A stretch of DNA of 11,429 nucleotides, taken from positions 1-11,429 of the forward strand of contig JASHWB010000136.1 of assembly GCA_030044295.1 (NCBI GenBank), written 5' to 3'. The notes below the pieces were generated by a model. That model had not been told where the DNA came from. It saw only the letters and a list, made by a program, of their open reading frames with translations, and ran no database searches. Position numbers and translations under genes: made by a program. Positions 1 to 6,487 of the stretch are shown piece by piece. Numbering within the stretch: the first letter of the stretch is position 1; each line of letters starts with the position of its first letter. Source of the DNA: Candidatus Acidiferrales bacterium. GTDB taxonomy: Bacteria > Acidobacteriota > Terriglobia > Acidiferrales > UBA7541.

Positions 1-666
1 GCCCATCGCATCGATGCGCCGTTGCATCTCCTCCGGCGACAGGGCTTCCCTGAGAGTGGAGATCACCCAGGTGTAGCCAAACGGATCGCGGAAATGGCCG
101 GAACGCGCACCATAGAATTGATCAGCGACCGGCCGCACAACCGTAGCGCCCGCATCGATCACCCGGCGCGCCATGGAATCCACGTTCTCGACTTGAAGAC
201 TGATTTGAACGGGTGAACCGCCGAGAGACTCCGGGCTGCTGAAACCCATCTCAGGAAATTCATCCGCGAGGAAAATCTTCGCGCCATCGATATCGATCTC
301 CGCATGGCCAACTCGGCCGTCCGGTTGCATAAGGCGCAGCTTTTCCACCGCTCCGAAGGCTTTCTTGTAGAAGTCAATCGCAGCCGCGGCGCCACGAACA
401 CTCAAATAAGGGATCGCGCTGGCGCGGAATTCCGGAGTAATTTGTGCTGTCGCTGCCATAGAAGCTCTCCTTTCCAAATCCGATTTGAGGCGTGCTCTAA
501 ACTCAGGACGCGGGAGGCCGCGCAGGGCGGCGATCACTTCGATCATCGGCGCGAAACTCGGATCGAACGGACGGACCGCTCCATCGCGCGGCAGAAGAGC
601 ATCGGGACGGCCGAGCAAGCGGCCGATCACCCGATCGAGTTGTTCGCTTGGCGATTGCTTAGCCAT
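1..666 (-). CDS. VOC-fold (PhnB/glyoxalase-like) protein with N-terminal extension, partial
   Basis: The frame is open for 222 codons and leaves the window at base 1, so the C-terminus is missing. Residues about 83-205 form a PhnB-like vicinal-oxygen-chelate domain: PYLSVRGAAAAIDFYKKAFG at its start, then GHAEIDIDG (candidate ligand His about 121), and the C-terminal signature HFRDPFGYTWV. PhnB-like VOC proteins are diverse small-molecule enzymes or binding proteins, so no reaction can be assigned. Residues 1-69 lie outside the VOC fold and contain LRGLPRPEFRARLKSDLER, a basic, probably helical segment. The ATG at 666 overlaps the sigma gene stop (ATGGCTAA), with only a weak GAAGG-like Shine-Dalgarno. 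A second in-frame ATG at 459 follows AGGAG at 7-nt spacing and would give the bare VOC domain. I prefer the long form because the frame is uninterrupted and the extension looks coding. The short form, or both, remains possible. Confidence 0.82.
   Translation of the reverse strand, partial: MAKQSPSEQLDRVIGRLLGRPDALLPRDGAVRPFDPSFAPMIEVIAALRGLPRPEFRARLKSDLERRASMAATAQITPEFRASAIPYLSVRGAAAAIDFYKKAFGAVEKLRLMQPDGRVGHAEIDIDGAKIFLADEFPEMGFSSPESLGGSPVQISLQVENVDSMARRVIDAGATVVRPVADQFYGARSGHFRDPFGYTWVISTLREALSPEEMQRRIDAMG
467..471 (-). promoter_or_regulatory. Internal Shine-Dalgarno for a short VOC form (ATG at 459)
   Basis: On the minus strand AAGGAGAG lies 7 nt upstream of an in-frame ATG at 459. It is embedded in the codons of the long form (E-R-R-A-S), where two adjacent arginines use AGG and AGA. 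Most arginines of the extension use CGN codons. This is the best ribosome-binding site in the sigma/VOC region, so initiation at 459 is plausible, either as the only start or as a second one. Confidence 0.5.
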
Positions 667-1228
667 GTTTGCTGCTCGCCTTCTTCTTACTCCTCGACTC
701 CCAGGTGTCGCGTAATGCGCGAATGGCGCGGAACTGCAACTGTTTCACGGCGCCTACAGTGCGGCCGAGTTCGCGCGCGATTTCGGCGATGCTCTTCCCT
801 GCCGCGAAACGCATTTCGATGACTGCTCGTTGATCCCGCGGCAAACCGGCGACAAGGCGAAAAAGCCGCCCGCGTTTTTCGATCTCGTCCGGGCTATTTT
901 CTCCCCGTGGATCGGGCGGATCATCCGTGGCCGGATTTAGGTGCTCGCGAGAGGCGCGTTTCCAGCGGTCGGCAATCGCGTTCGAAGCGATTCGGTACAG
1001 CCAGGCCGCAAACGGAGCGCCGCGCCATTCGAATTTCGGTAGGTTCGCGAGCGCGTGGTGAAATACTTCGGCCGTCAGGTCTTCCACATCAGCACGGTGG
1101 TGCACGCGGCGAGCGATGAACGCATACACGCGCTCGAAGTTCGCCTCGTACAAATCGGCGAAACGGCGCGGATCCTTCTGCGCCGCTTCGATCAGAAGCC
1201 GCTCGCTCGCGTCGGTCTTGACCGTCAT
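659..1228 (-). CDS. ECF-type sigma-70 family RNA polymerase sigma factor
   Basis: A 189-residue protein, normal for a minimal two-domain ECF sigma factor. Region sigma2 spans about residues 22-92 and includes DVEDLTAEVF (47-56, core binding) and WLYRIASNAIADRWKR (76-91, the -10 recognition part). A linker rich in D, P and E (98-117) follows. Region sigma4 spans about 118-175, with GLPRDQRAVIEMRF and the helix-turn-helix SIAEIARELGRTVGAVKQLQFRAIRALR that would read the -35 element. The C-terminus is a short lysine-rich tail without an extra sensor domain. There is no recognisable zinc-finger anti-sigma gene next to it. Instead the VOC gene overlaps its last 8 nt, implying cotranscription and probable translational coupling. 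The ATG at 1228 has no strong Shine-Dalgarno. Its regulon and signal cannot be read from the sequence. The family assignment is firm. Confidence 0.93.
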   Translation of the reverse strand: MTVKTDASERLLIEAAQKDPRRFADLYEANFERVYAFIARRVHHRADVEDLTAEVFHHALANLPKFEWRGAPFAAWLYRIASNAIADRWKRASREHLNPATDDPPDPRGENSPDEIEKRGRLFRLVAGLPRDQRAVIEMRFAAGKSIAEIARELGRTVGAVKQLQFRAIRALRDTWESRSKKKASSKHG

Positions 1229-1423
1229 CTTAGCTGCTGGGGCTCCGAGGTGTTTCCCGTTCTGATTTCGCTGGCCGCTGCGTCACACTACCGAAGAGAG
1301 ATACGTCGGTCGTCAGCCGCGGCTGGCTCCCTCAGGACGATAAAGTGCGATTCCTGTCCGAAATGTTGCAGTACCGGGCTGAAGGTCGCGGCTCTACATT
1401 CAAATCTAAACCGCACGAGCCAG

Positions 1424-1768
1424 TCACAGCTGCGCTTCAAATTTTCGCGCCAGGTGCTTCGGCGCGGTATTGCACCAAGCGGCAGCGAGCGCGCTGCGAA
1501 TGCTCGCGGCCTTCGCCAGCCGCAACTTTACGTTCGTAGCGCCTCTGAGTCCCCAGCCGCCTTTCACAGGGACAAAAACATCCGGATGGGCCGCAACAAA
1601 TTCGGCCTGCTGCTCCGGAGTAAGCTTGACCATCGCCCATTGCGCGCCCGGATAGCCGAGCGTGGCAAACATTTTCCCGGTTACGCGAAAATCCGGGTGA
1701 CTCTGATGCTCCTTTTCAGAAGTTTCCGGAAAGCGCAGCGCCAAGCGCCGAAATTCGCGGCCGGTCAT
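1424..1768 (-). CDS. MmcQ/YjbR family protein
   Basis: A 114-residue protein of the usual length for the MmcQ/YjbR family, small cytosolic proteins with a CyaY-like fold that are often annotated as DNA-binding but whose role is poorly known. Family hallmarks are the opening TGREFRRLALRFPET, then HPDFRVTGKMFATLGY (about 29-44), WAMVKLTPEQQAEF, and a C-terminal GGWGLRGATNVKL segment ending in helices. The frame stays open upstream to a GTG at 1804 and another ATG at 1777. The ATG at 1768 is chosen because GGAG lies 9 nt before it, and because family members normally begin with M-x-x-x-E-F-R. The gene sits 63 bp downstream of the methyltransferase stop. That gap contains the 14-bp repeat shared with the methyltransferase upstream region, so it may have its own promoter. 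Confidence 0.86.
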   Translation of the reverse strand: MTGREFRRLALRFPETSEKEHQSHPDFRVTGKMFATLGYPGAQWAMVKLTPEQQAEFVAAHPDVFVPVKGGWGLRGATNVKLRLAKAASIRSALAAAWCNTAPKHLARKFEAQL

Positions 1769-1777
1769 TCGTTCCAT

Positions 1778-1781
1778 CTCC
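1778..1781 (-). promoter_or_regulatory. Ribosome-binding site deciding the MmcQ/YjbR start
   Basis: GGAG on the minus strand lies 9 nt before the ATG at 1768. It directly abuts the alternative ATG at 1777, which is too close for that start to be used. This supports the 114-residue form. Confidence 0.5.
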
Positions 1782-1810
1782 ACACTCTGAATACGTAAAC
1801 TCACGAAGCG

Positions 1811-1824
1811 GCGAAAGGTTACGC
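1811..1824. repeat. Copy 1 of 14-bp near-palindrome GCGAAAGGTTACGC
   Basis: An exact copy of the sequence at 2937-2950. Ten of 14 positions are dyad-symmetric (GCGnAAnnTTnCGC), as expected for an operator bound by a dimer. It lies between the methyltransferase stop and the MmcQ/YjbR start, 43 bp before the latter. On the minus strand it reads GCGTAACCTTTCGC, which also contains an AAC core like some ECF-type -35 elements. Confidence 0.45.
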
Positions 1825-1831
1825 AACAATT

Positions 1832-2899
1832 TCATTTACTCCGTGAATCCGGAGCAGCCTGGACGATCGATACGTCCTGCTGCTCTCCGTTCGCCGCAAC
1901 AACTGGGGCGATACGGACCATCCGGAACTCGGAGGATTCGAGAAGCACCTTCCATTCCGCTACGCTTCGCTCCTTGCCGCCGGTTACGACCATCATGTTT
2001 ACGTCGCTCATCAGGCGCGTTTCGAGCTTTGGATCGGCCTCCGAGACGACGTCAGGAAGGACAAACTCGACGATCAGTAATGTGCCGCCCGACGGCATGA
2101 CGGAATGGCAATTTCGAAGGATTTTGATTGCGGGATCGTCCTTACAGCCATGGAGGACATGTTTCATGATGTACACATCGGCGCCGGCGGGCACCGATTC
2201 CAGTAAGTCGGCTGCGACCAGCTTGCAGCGGCCGTCTGCCTGCCACTTAGCGAAGCGCGGCTTCGCTGATTCGATCGATTCCGAGCGATCGACAAGCAAG
2301 CCGGTGATCCGCGGATAGTGCGTGAGGATCGCTTCCAGAAGCGCACCACCACCGCCTCCCAGATCGGCAACGACTTGATGGGCGTCAAAATCCCAGCTCT
2401 TGGCGATCGGCGCGTAATCTTCCGTTGGAGCGGTGCCCATGACGGCACGAAAGATGGCCGGGGCTTCGGGGTCCTTGAACCACCGGGATACGATTCCAGC
2501 GGTTTCCATCACTCTTCCCGAGCTCGTTCCCGTTTTTACGCAATCCGTGAGATACGTCCATTGGTCGGAAAGCAGGTCTGACCAGAACACGACACCCGCC
2601 CAGGCGGAATTGGGAATGTTCTTGCGAAGCGGCTGACCAAGCTGGGTGAGGACGAATCGGCGCGGAGCCGTTTGGGAAACGATCCCGACGGCCGCGAGAG
2701 CGCGCAGCAAGCGATAGAGGGAGTCGCAATCGGCTTGGCACGATTTGGCGAGTTCCTCGACGCCGCGTTCTTCGGTTCCGAGCGCGTCAGCAACTCCCAG
2801 GCGAGCGGCGGTGCAAAGCATTCGGCTGCGCGAGTACGCCATGGCCATTTCGAGCAGTTCGGAGTTAGGCGCGACATTGCCAATTCCTGATTTCGCCAC
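1832..2899 (-). CDS. SAM-dependent O-methyltransferase (Methyltransf_2 / plant-OMT type)
   Basis: A 355-residue protein of the bacterial class-2 O-methyltransferase family, which includes hydroxyneurosporene and polyketide O-methyltransferases. These use S-adenosylmethionine to methylate hydroxyl groups of small molecules. The N-terminal about 95 residues are the helical/winged dimerisation domain (MLCTAARLGVADAL, then SLYRLLRALAAVGIV and RRFVLTQLGQPLR). The SAM-binding glycine loop is VVADLGGGGGALLEAI (about 176-191). KHVLHGCKDDPAIKIL holds the likely catalytic base His250, equivalent to the His of the usual L-H-D-W motif, here H-G-C. The substrate is not deducible. A GTG at 2899 is chosen because GGAGGAG lies 6 nt before it. 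An in-frame ATG at 2914, adding five residues, overlaps that site and has no good one of its own. The gene stands alone between 183-bp and 63-bp gaps. Confidence 0.88.
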   Translation of the reverse strand: MAKSGIGNVAPNSELLEMAMAYSRSRMLCTAARLGVADALGTEERGVEELAKSCQADCDSLYRLLRALAAVGIVSQTAPRRFVLTQLGQPLRKNIPNSAWAGVVFWSDLLSDQWTYLTDCVKTGTSSGRVMETAGIVSRWFKDPEAPAIFRAVMGTAPTEDYAPIAKSWDFDAHQVVADLGGGGGALLEAILTHYPRITGLLVDRSESIESAKPRFAKWQADGRCKLVAADLLESVPAGADVYIMKHVLHGCKDDPAIKILRNCHSVMPSGGTLLIVEFVLPDVVSEADPKLETRLMSDVNMMVVTGGKERSVAEWKVLLESSEFRMVRIAPVVAANGEQQDVSIVQAAPDSRSK

Positions 2900-2905
2900 A
2901 GTTCG

Positions 2906-2912
2906 CTCCTCC
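2906..2912 (-). promoter_or_regulatory. Ribosome-binding site GGAGGAG for the methyltransferase
   Basis: GGAGGAG on the minus strand is followed after 6 nt (CGAACT) by GTG at 2899. It lies inside the codons that the alternative ATG at 2914 would use, arguing that GTG is the true start. Confidence 0.6.
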
Positions 2913-2936
2913 ATCCTTGGAAAAACCGCTGGGCAC

Positions 2937-2950
2937 GCGAAAGGTTACGC
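2937..2950. repeat. Copy 2 of 14-bp near-palindrome GCGAAAGGTTACGC
   Basis: Identical to 1811-1824 and placed 38 bp before the methyltransferase GTG start, in the gap after the EamA transporter gene. The similar position before two neighbouring genes suggests a shared regulator or promoter element. Confidence 0.45.
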
Positions 2951-3082
2951 GAAAAACAAGCCGCAGTCAGCCTCGATCCTGCCGCGTGGAAGGCCGGCGG
3001 ATGAACGAAGCAGCCAATACTTTGGGAGAGATTCTTCGGAGGCCTGCGCGGACGCTGAACTTGCTTTTGAGGGCCCTTACGG

Positions 3083-4003
3083 CTAGTCAAGAGCGCGGGC
3101 GATGGGATCAGGAGATTCGGCAGCAACAGGCGCCGGTCCCATCAGCTCAGCGACCAAGATTCCCGCGAGAATCAGCGCCGCTCCGGCGAGTGTGCGCGGA
3201 CCGAAGCGTTCTCCGGCAAACAAGAAGGAAGTGAACGCGGCGAAGACCGGCTCCAAGCTGATGATGATTGCCGTGTGCGAGGGAGAAGTGTGTTGCTGCG
3301 CCCAGGTCTGGAACGAAAAGCCGATCACGGTGGAACCGATCGCGGTAATCAAAATCGCGAGCACCGCCTCGCGGCTCAGGACGAGCCGCGGCCGCTCCCA
3401 TCCAGCGGCGGCGAAAACCGGCAGAAACAGCAATGAAAGCACGGCGGTGGTGGCAACCTGCAGGAATGCCAATGCGCCTACGGAGTGCGCGCCCACATAG
3501 CGGCCGATGAAGATGATCTGTAGCGCGAACATAACGGCGCAGACGAAGACGAGTGTATCGCCGCGGTTGAGCGTACCGAGACCTCCCGGCGGGACCGTAA
3601 GAAAATATAGTCCGACCATCGCCGCAGCCACGCCGACCCATACCCATGGGCCGATTCGACGGCGCGTGAAAATCGCCAGAATCAGCGGCACCAAAACCAC
3701 GCACATGCCGGTGATGAACGCCGCTTTGGTCGGAGTGGTGAATTTCAATCCGGCGGTCTGAAAAATGTAGCCGCCGAACATGCAGCAGCCGATTACTACG
3801 CCCGACCAGAGGGTCTTCGCGCTCATTTTGCGGATGGGCCGCCAGAAAATGACGGCCATAATCGCTGCCGCAAGGACAAAGCGCACGGCGAGGAAGGAGA
3901 GAACGGACAGGTCAGAGAGCGCGTCTTTGACGAGCACGAATGTGGCGCCCCAAATCAGGGAAGCGAAAGCGAGGGCTAGGTCAGCGAGTAGGCGTTTGTT
4001 CAC
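3083..4003 (-). CDS. EamA/DMT family transporter
   Basis: A 306-residue integral membrane protein with about ten hydrophobic segments in two tandem EamA repeats, the classic architecture of the drug/metabolite transporter superfamily. The first repeat opens with LALAFASLIWGATFVLVKDAL and includes FLAVRFVLAAAIMAVIFW. The second includes GDTLVFVCAVMFALQIIFIGRYVG and ends with SLEPVFAAFTSFLFAGERFGPRTLAGAALILAGILVAEL, the conserved end of EamA domains. Family members usually export small metabolites, amino acids or nucleobases; the substrate here is unknown. The start is GTG at 4003 with only a weak GAG upstream. No better ATG lies nearby and the first membrane segment begins at residue 7. It is 147 bp from the peptidase gene stop, so cotranscription is uncertain. 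Confidence 0.93.
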   Translation of the reverse strand: MNKRLLADLALAFASLIWGATFVLVKDALSDLSVLSFLAVRFVLAAAIMAVIFWRPIRKMSAKTLWSGVVIGCCMFGGYIFQTAGLKFTTPTKAAFITGMCVVLVPLILAIFTRRRIGPWVWVGVAAAMVGLYFLTVPPGGLGTLNRGDTLVFVCAVMFALQIIFIGRYVGAHSVGALAFLQVATTAVLSLLFLPVFAAAGWERPRLVLSREAVLAILITAIGSTVIGFSFQTWAQQHTSPSHTAIIISLEPVFAAFTSFLFAGERFGPRTLAGAALILAGILVAELMGPAPVAAESPDPIARALD

Positions 4004-4150
4004 GTATCGTGCTCAGGCAGAGCGATTAAGAAAAAGTCTATGCGGAGGATAGCGCGACTGGCAAGGGAGCGTGCAGGCTAGATCGTACAACGGCGGGAGG
4101 TTCCGCACAGGGCAAGCCGCACTGCACACAAAATGGTTCGGCGGATGCCA

Positions 4151-5368
4151 TCAGGCGCGGAGACCGGCGAGGGCGACGGCGATCAGGAGAAGGCGCTTGA
4201 GGCCGAGTTCGCGAGCGGTAGGATCGAACCATTCGTCGAGGGTATGCGCGCCGCCGCCCGTGCCGCCTCCTCCTAGGGCGACGGCGGGAATTCCGAGCGA
4301 GAGGGGAAGATTGGCGTCGGTAGAGCTGCGTTCCGTGCGCGAGCGATTGCCGAGAAAGCGATCGACGTCACGGATGGTGGCGAGCAGCGGCGAGTCTGGA
4401 GGGAGTTTTCCCGCCGGCCGGGTGCCGAGCGAGCGAAAACTCAGCGCCAGCGCATCGCGCGGGTGATCCGTGAAGGCAAGCTCGTCGCGCAAGCCCGCTT
4501 GCATCGCTTCGCGGAGCGCGGATTCCACGCGGTGGAGCTCAGCTTCGTCCTCGGAGCGCAAATCCACTTTGACAGAGGCGCGAGTGGGAATCGAATTCAC
4601 GGCGCTGCCGCCCTCGACCACACCAAAGTTATATGAGGTGCGCGGATCGGCCGGCACACGAACGTCGGAAAAGCGGACGATCCCCCGGGCGAGTGCAGCG
4701 ATGGGATTCGGCGCGCCGAAATTGGACCAACTGTGACCGCCCGGACCAGATATGCTGATCTCGAAGCGGCGGGAGGCAATTCCGTGCGTGGTGATGTAAT
4801 CGGTAGAGGGGCCATCGACGGCGATCACCGCCGACAGCCGCGATCCGTAGGTGTCGACGAGGCGACGGATGCCGCGCAGATTGCCTTCGCCTTCTTCGCC
4901 CACGTCGGCGGCCAAGACGATGGCCTTTTCGGTTTGCACGCGGGACTCGTGCAAGGCATGCGCCAAGCCGATGAGCGCGGAGAGGCCAGCGCCGTTGTCC
5001 GAGATTCCGGGCCCGACCAGACGGCGTGTTTCGCGCTTCACTTTGATTTCCGTGCCCTCGGGAAAAACAGTATCGATGTGAGCAGCAAAAAGAATTACAT
5101 CGTGCTTATCGGAACCGGGGCGCTCGGCGACAACATTGCCGGCTGAATCGATATTTGGTTTCCACCCGCAGACGCTTAGGAGCGCTTTCACGGCCTCCGC
5201 GCGGCGAGATTCGTGCAGTTCGGGTGCGGGAATTTCGGTCAGGCGGATCTGCTGTTCGGTGAGCCAGCCGGAATTGCGCTCGATCCATGCGAATGCGTGG
5301 GCGCAGCATGGGTCGGCGGCGAGCCTGGCAACTGAATCGTCGGTTGGGCGCGCGGAAAGAATTGCCAT
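4151..5368 (-). CDS. M20 family metallopeptidase / deacylase
   Basis: A 405-residue cytosolic di-zinc hydrolase of the M20 family (PepT, ArgE, DapE and carboxypeptidase G2 relatives). The metal-site residues are in place: AAHIDTVFPEG with His97 and Asp99, SDNGAG with bridging Asp124, VGEEGEGN with catalytic Glu158 and metal Glu159, Asp185 in VDGPS, and His375 in GGGAHTLDEWF. The lid/dimerisation domain, about 200-310, includes SGPGGHSWSNFGAPNPI with the usual lid-domain His. It probably cleaves a peptide or N-acyl amino acid, but the substrate is not deducible. No signal peptide is seen. The ATG at 5368 lacks a clear Shine-Dalgarno. It follows the acetyltransferase gene by 52 bp and may share its transcript. 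An acetyltransferase beside an M20 deacylase could act on the same class of N-acyl compounds, but that is only inference. Confidence 0.93.
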   Translation of the reverse strand: MAILSARPTDDSVARLAADPCCAHAFAWIERNSGWLTEQQIRLTEIPAPELHESRRAEAVKALLSVCGWKPNIDSAGNVVAERPGSDKHDVILFAAHIDTVFPEGTEIKVKRETRRLVGPGISDNGAGLSALIGLAHALHESRVQTEKAIVLAADVGEEGEGNLRGIRRLVDTYGSRLSAVIAVDGPSTDYITTHGIASRRFEISISGPGGHSWSNFGAPNPIAALARGIVRFSDVRVPADPRTSYNFGVVEGGSAVNSIPTRASVKVDLRSEDEAELHRVESALREAMQAGLRDELAFTDHPRDALALSFRSLGTRPAGKLPPDSPLLATIRDVDRFLGNRSRTERSSTDANLPLSLGIPAVALGGGGTGGGAHTLDEWFDPTARELGLKRLLLIAVALAGLRA

Positions 5369-5420
5369 GCTACAAAAGGTACGGCAAACGGGCGGCGATC
5401 TTCATGGATACGGGAGGATT

Positions 5421-6404
5421 TTAGCGCCAGTCGTCGAGGATGTATACGCCAGCGCGATTGTAGCCGGAATCCGCGCTGCCCGTCTCCATGGCAACGCCTT
5501 GCATGGACGTGCGGTATCCGCGCGAAAACATGTATTGGAAGGCTTCGCGGCGGGCAAGGTTGACGCCAGCAGTGACTTTCGACGCGGACCTGGCCCGCGC
5601 AAAGTCTTCCACCGCGTCGAGCAATCGCGCGAAATCATCGGATGCTTTTGCGCCGGGACGCACGGCGGCGAACTTGACGTAGCAAACGCCGGAGCCCGCC
5701 TCGGTGCCGGCACCTGTGTGGCAAACGGCGAACGCGGCGAGTCGCGAGTTGTCAAAGACAAGGATCGTTTCGCCAAGCTTTTGCGAGGCGACCGAGCGAA
5801 TTTCCCGCTCGACATCGAGGCCGTCGAAGATCGCGCTTGTGAGTTGACGGCACTCCGCGAGCAACTCCGTGCGGCGCACGGGCGCGACGAGCGAGAAATA
5901 GGCCACGTCCGAATCGGCTGAGCTGGCAGCGAAATCGCGCGGCGTGGGCTGGACTTCGCGCGCCAGGATCGCGACGAGATCGCGCGGCCAGAATCCGAAT
6001 TTTTGGTAGAGAGCCATGTGCTTGGGGCTATGCGCGAAGGTGTAAAGCCCAAGGTGCTGACTTCCCCATTCGCGGAAAATTTCCATGGTCGGCGCGAGTA
6101 ATCGCTGCGCTACTTTGCGTTCCCAATATTCCGGGTGAACCGTAAGAGGGCCGAAAAAACCGAAGCTGCCCCAGTTCGTAGCGAAATTGGAGCCGATCAA
6201 GCGGCCAGCGTGCTCGGCGGCAACAACAGCTCCCGGATCCACACGCCATCGAGAGTGCACGAACTCGACATCACCCATGAACGTCTGGGGATCAGGCATA
6301 CCTATAAATGTGCCGAACGCGAGACGAACGATCTGGTCCGCGGCGGGCAAATCGCTTTCGACGAGCGGGCGGATAGCGATGTCTGGCGCAGGCGACGCTG
6401 TCAT
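5421..6404 (-). CDS. GNAT family N-acetyltransferase, probably two-domain
   Basis: A 327-residue protein. The N-terminal GNAT domain covers about residues 8-150: IAIRPLVESDLPAADQIVRLAFGTF opens the fold, VVAAEHAGRLIGSNF is the beta-hairpin, and ALYQKFGFWPRD (131-142) is the typical GNAT C-terminal motif. The acetyl-CoA loop, normally Q/R-x-x-G-x-G/A, reads PEYWERKVAQRLL and lacks the second glycine, so cofactor binding may be altered. The C-terminal half (about 165-327; LAAFAVCHTGAGTEAG, then FQYMFSRGYRTSMQGVAM) looks like a second degenerate GNAT domain. The double length fits tandem-GNAT proteins. The frame stays open upstream to 6620, but the ATG at 6404 is chosen because the fold begins a few residues later and earlier starts would run into the neighbouring gene. 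No Shine-Dalgarno is visible. Confidence 0.83.
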   Translation of the reverse strand: MTASPAPDIAIRPLVESDLPAADQIVRLAFGTFIGMPDPQTFMGDVEFVHSRWRVDPGAVVAAEHAGRLIGSNFATNWGSFGFFGPLTVHPEYWERKVAQRLLAPTMEIFREWGSQHLGLYTFAHSPKHMALYQKFGFWPRDLVAILAREVQPTPRDFAASSADSDVAYFSLVAPVRRTELLAECRQLTSAIFDGLDVEREIRSVASQKLGETILVFDNSRLAAFAVCHTGAGTEAGSGVCYVKFAAVRPGAKASDDFARLLDAVEDFARARSASKVTAGVNLARREAFQYMFSRGYRTSMQGVAMETGSADSGYNRAGVYILDDWR

Positions 6405-6436
6405 GGCCGGTATTAAAAGGCAGCGCTGAAGAAAAA

Positions 6437-6483
6437 GCAAGAGAGCGCCGGACCTAAGGCCTGCGGCTACATAAGCCTTCCGG
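6437..6483 (-). terminator. Possible imperfect terminator hairpin after the LeuA-like gene
   Basis: On the minus strand GCCTT and AAGGC pair around a 14-nt loop. CCGGA and TCCGG at the flanks can pair alternatively, and a T-rich stretch (CTCTCTTGCTTTTTC) follows a few bases on. The hairpin is bulged and offset from the T-run, so it may only attenuate transcription between 6488 and 6404. Confidence 0.3.
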
Positions 6484-6487
6484 CAGC

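Noticed and set aside
1055..1798. 247-codon plus-strand frame
   Set aside because: It crosses the 5' end of the sigma gene and all of the MmcQ/YjbR gene in antisense, and its product is Arg/Ser-rich without a domain.
5136..5921. 261-codon plus-strand frame
   Set aside because: Antisense to the acetyltransferase and the start of the M20 gene, with no family signature.
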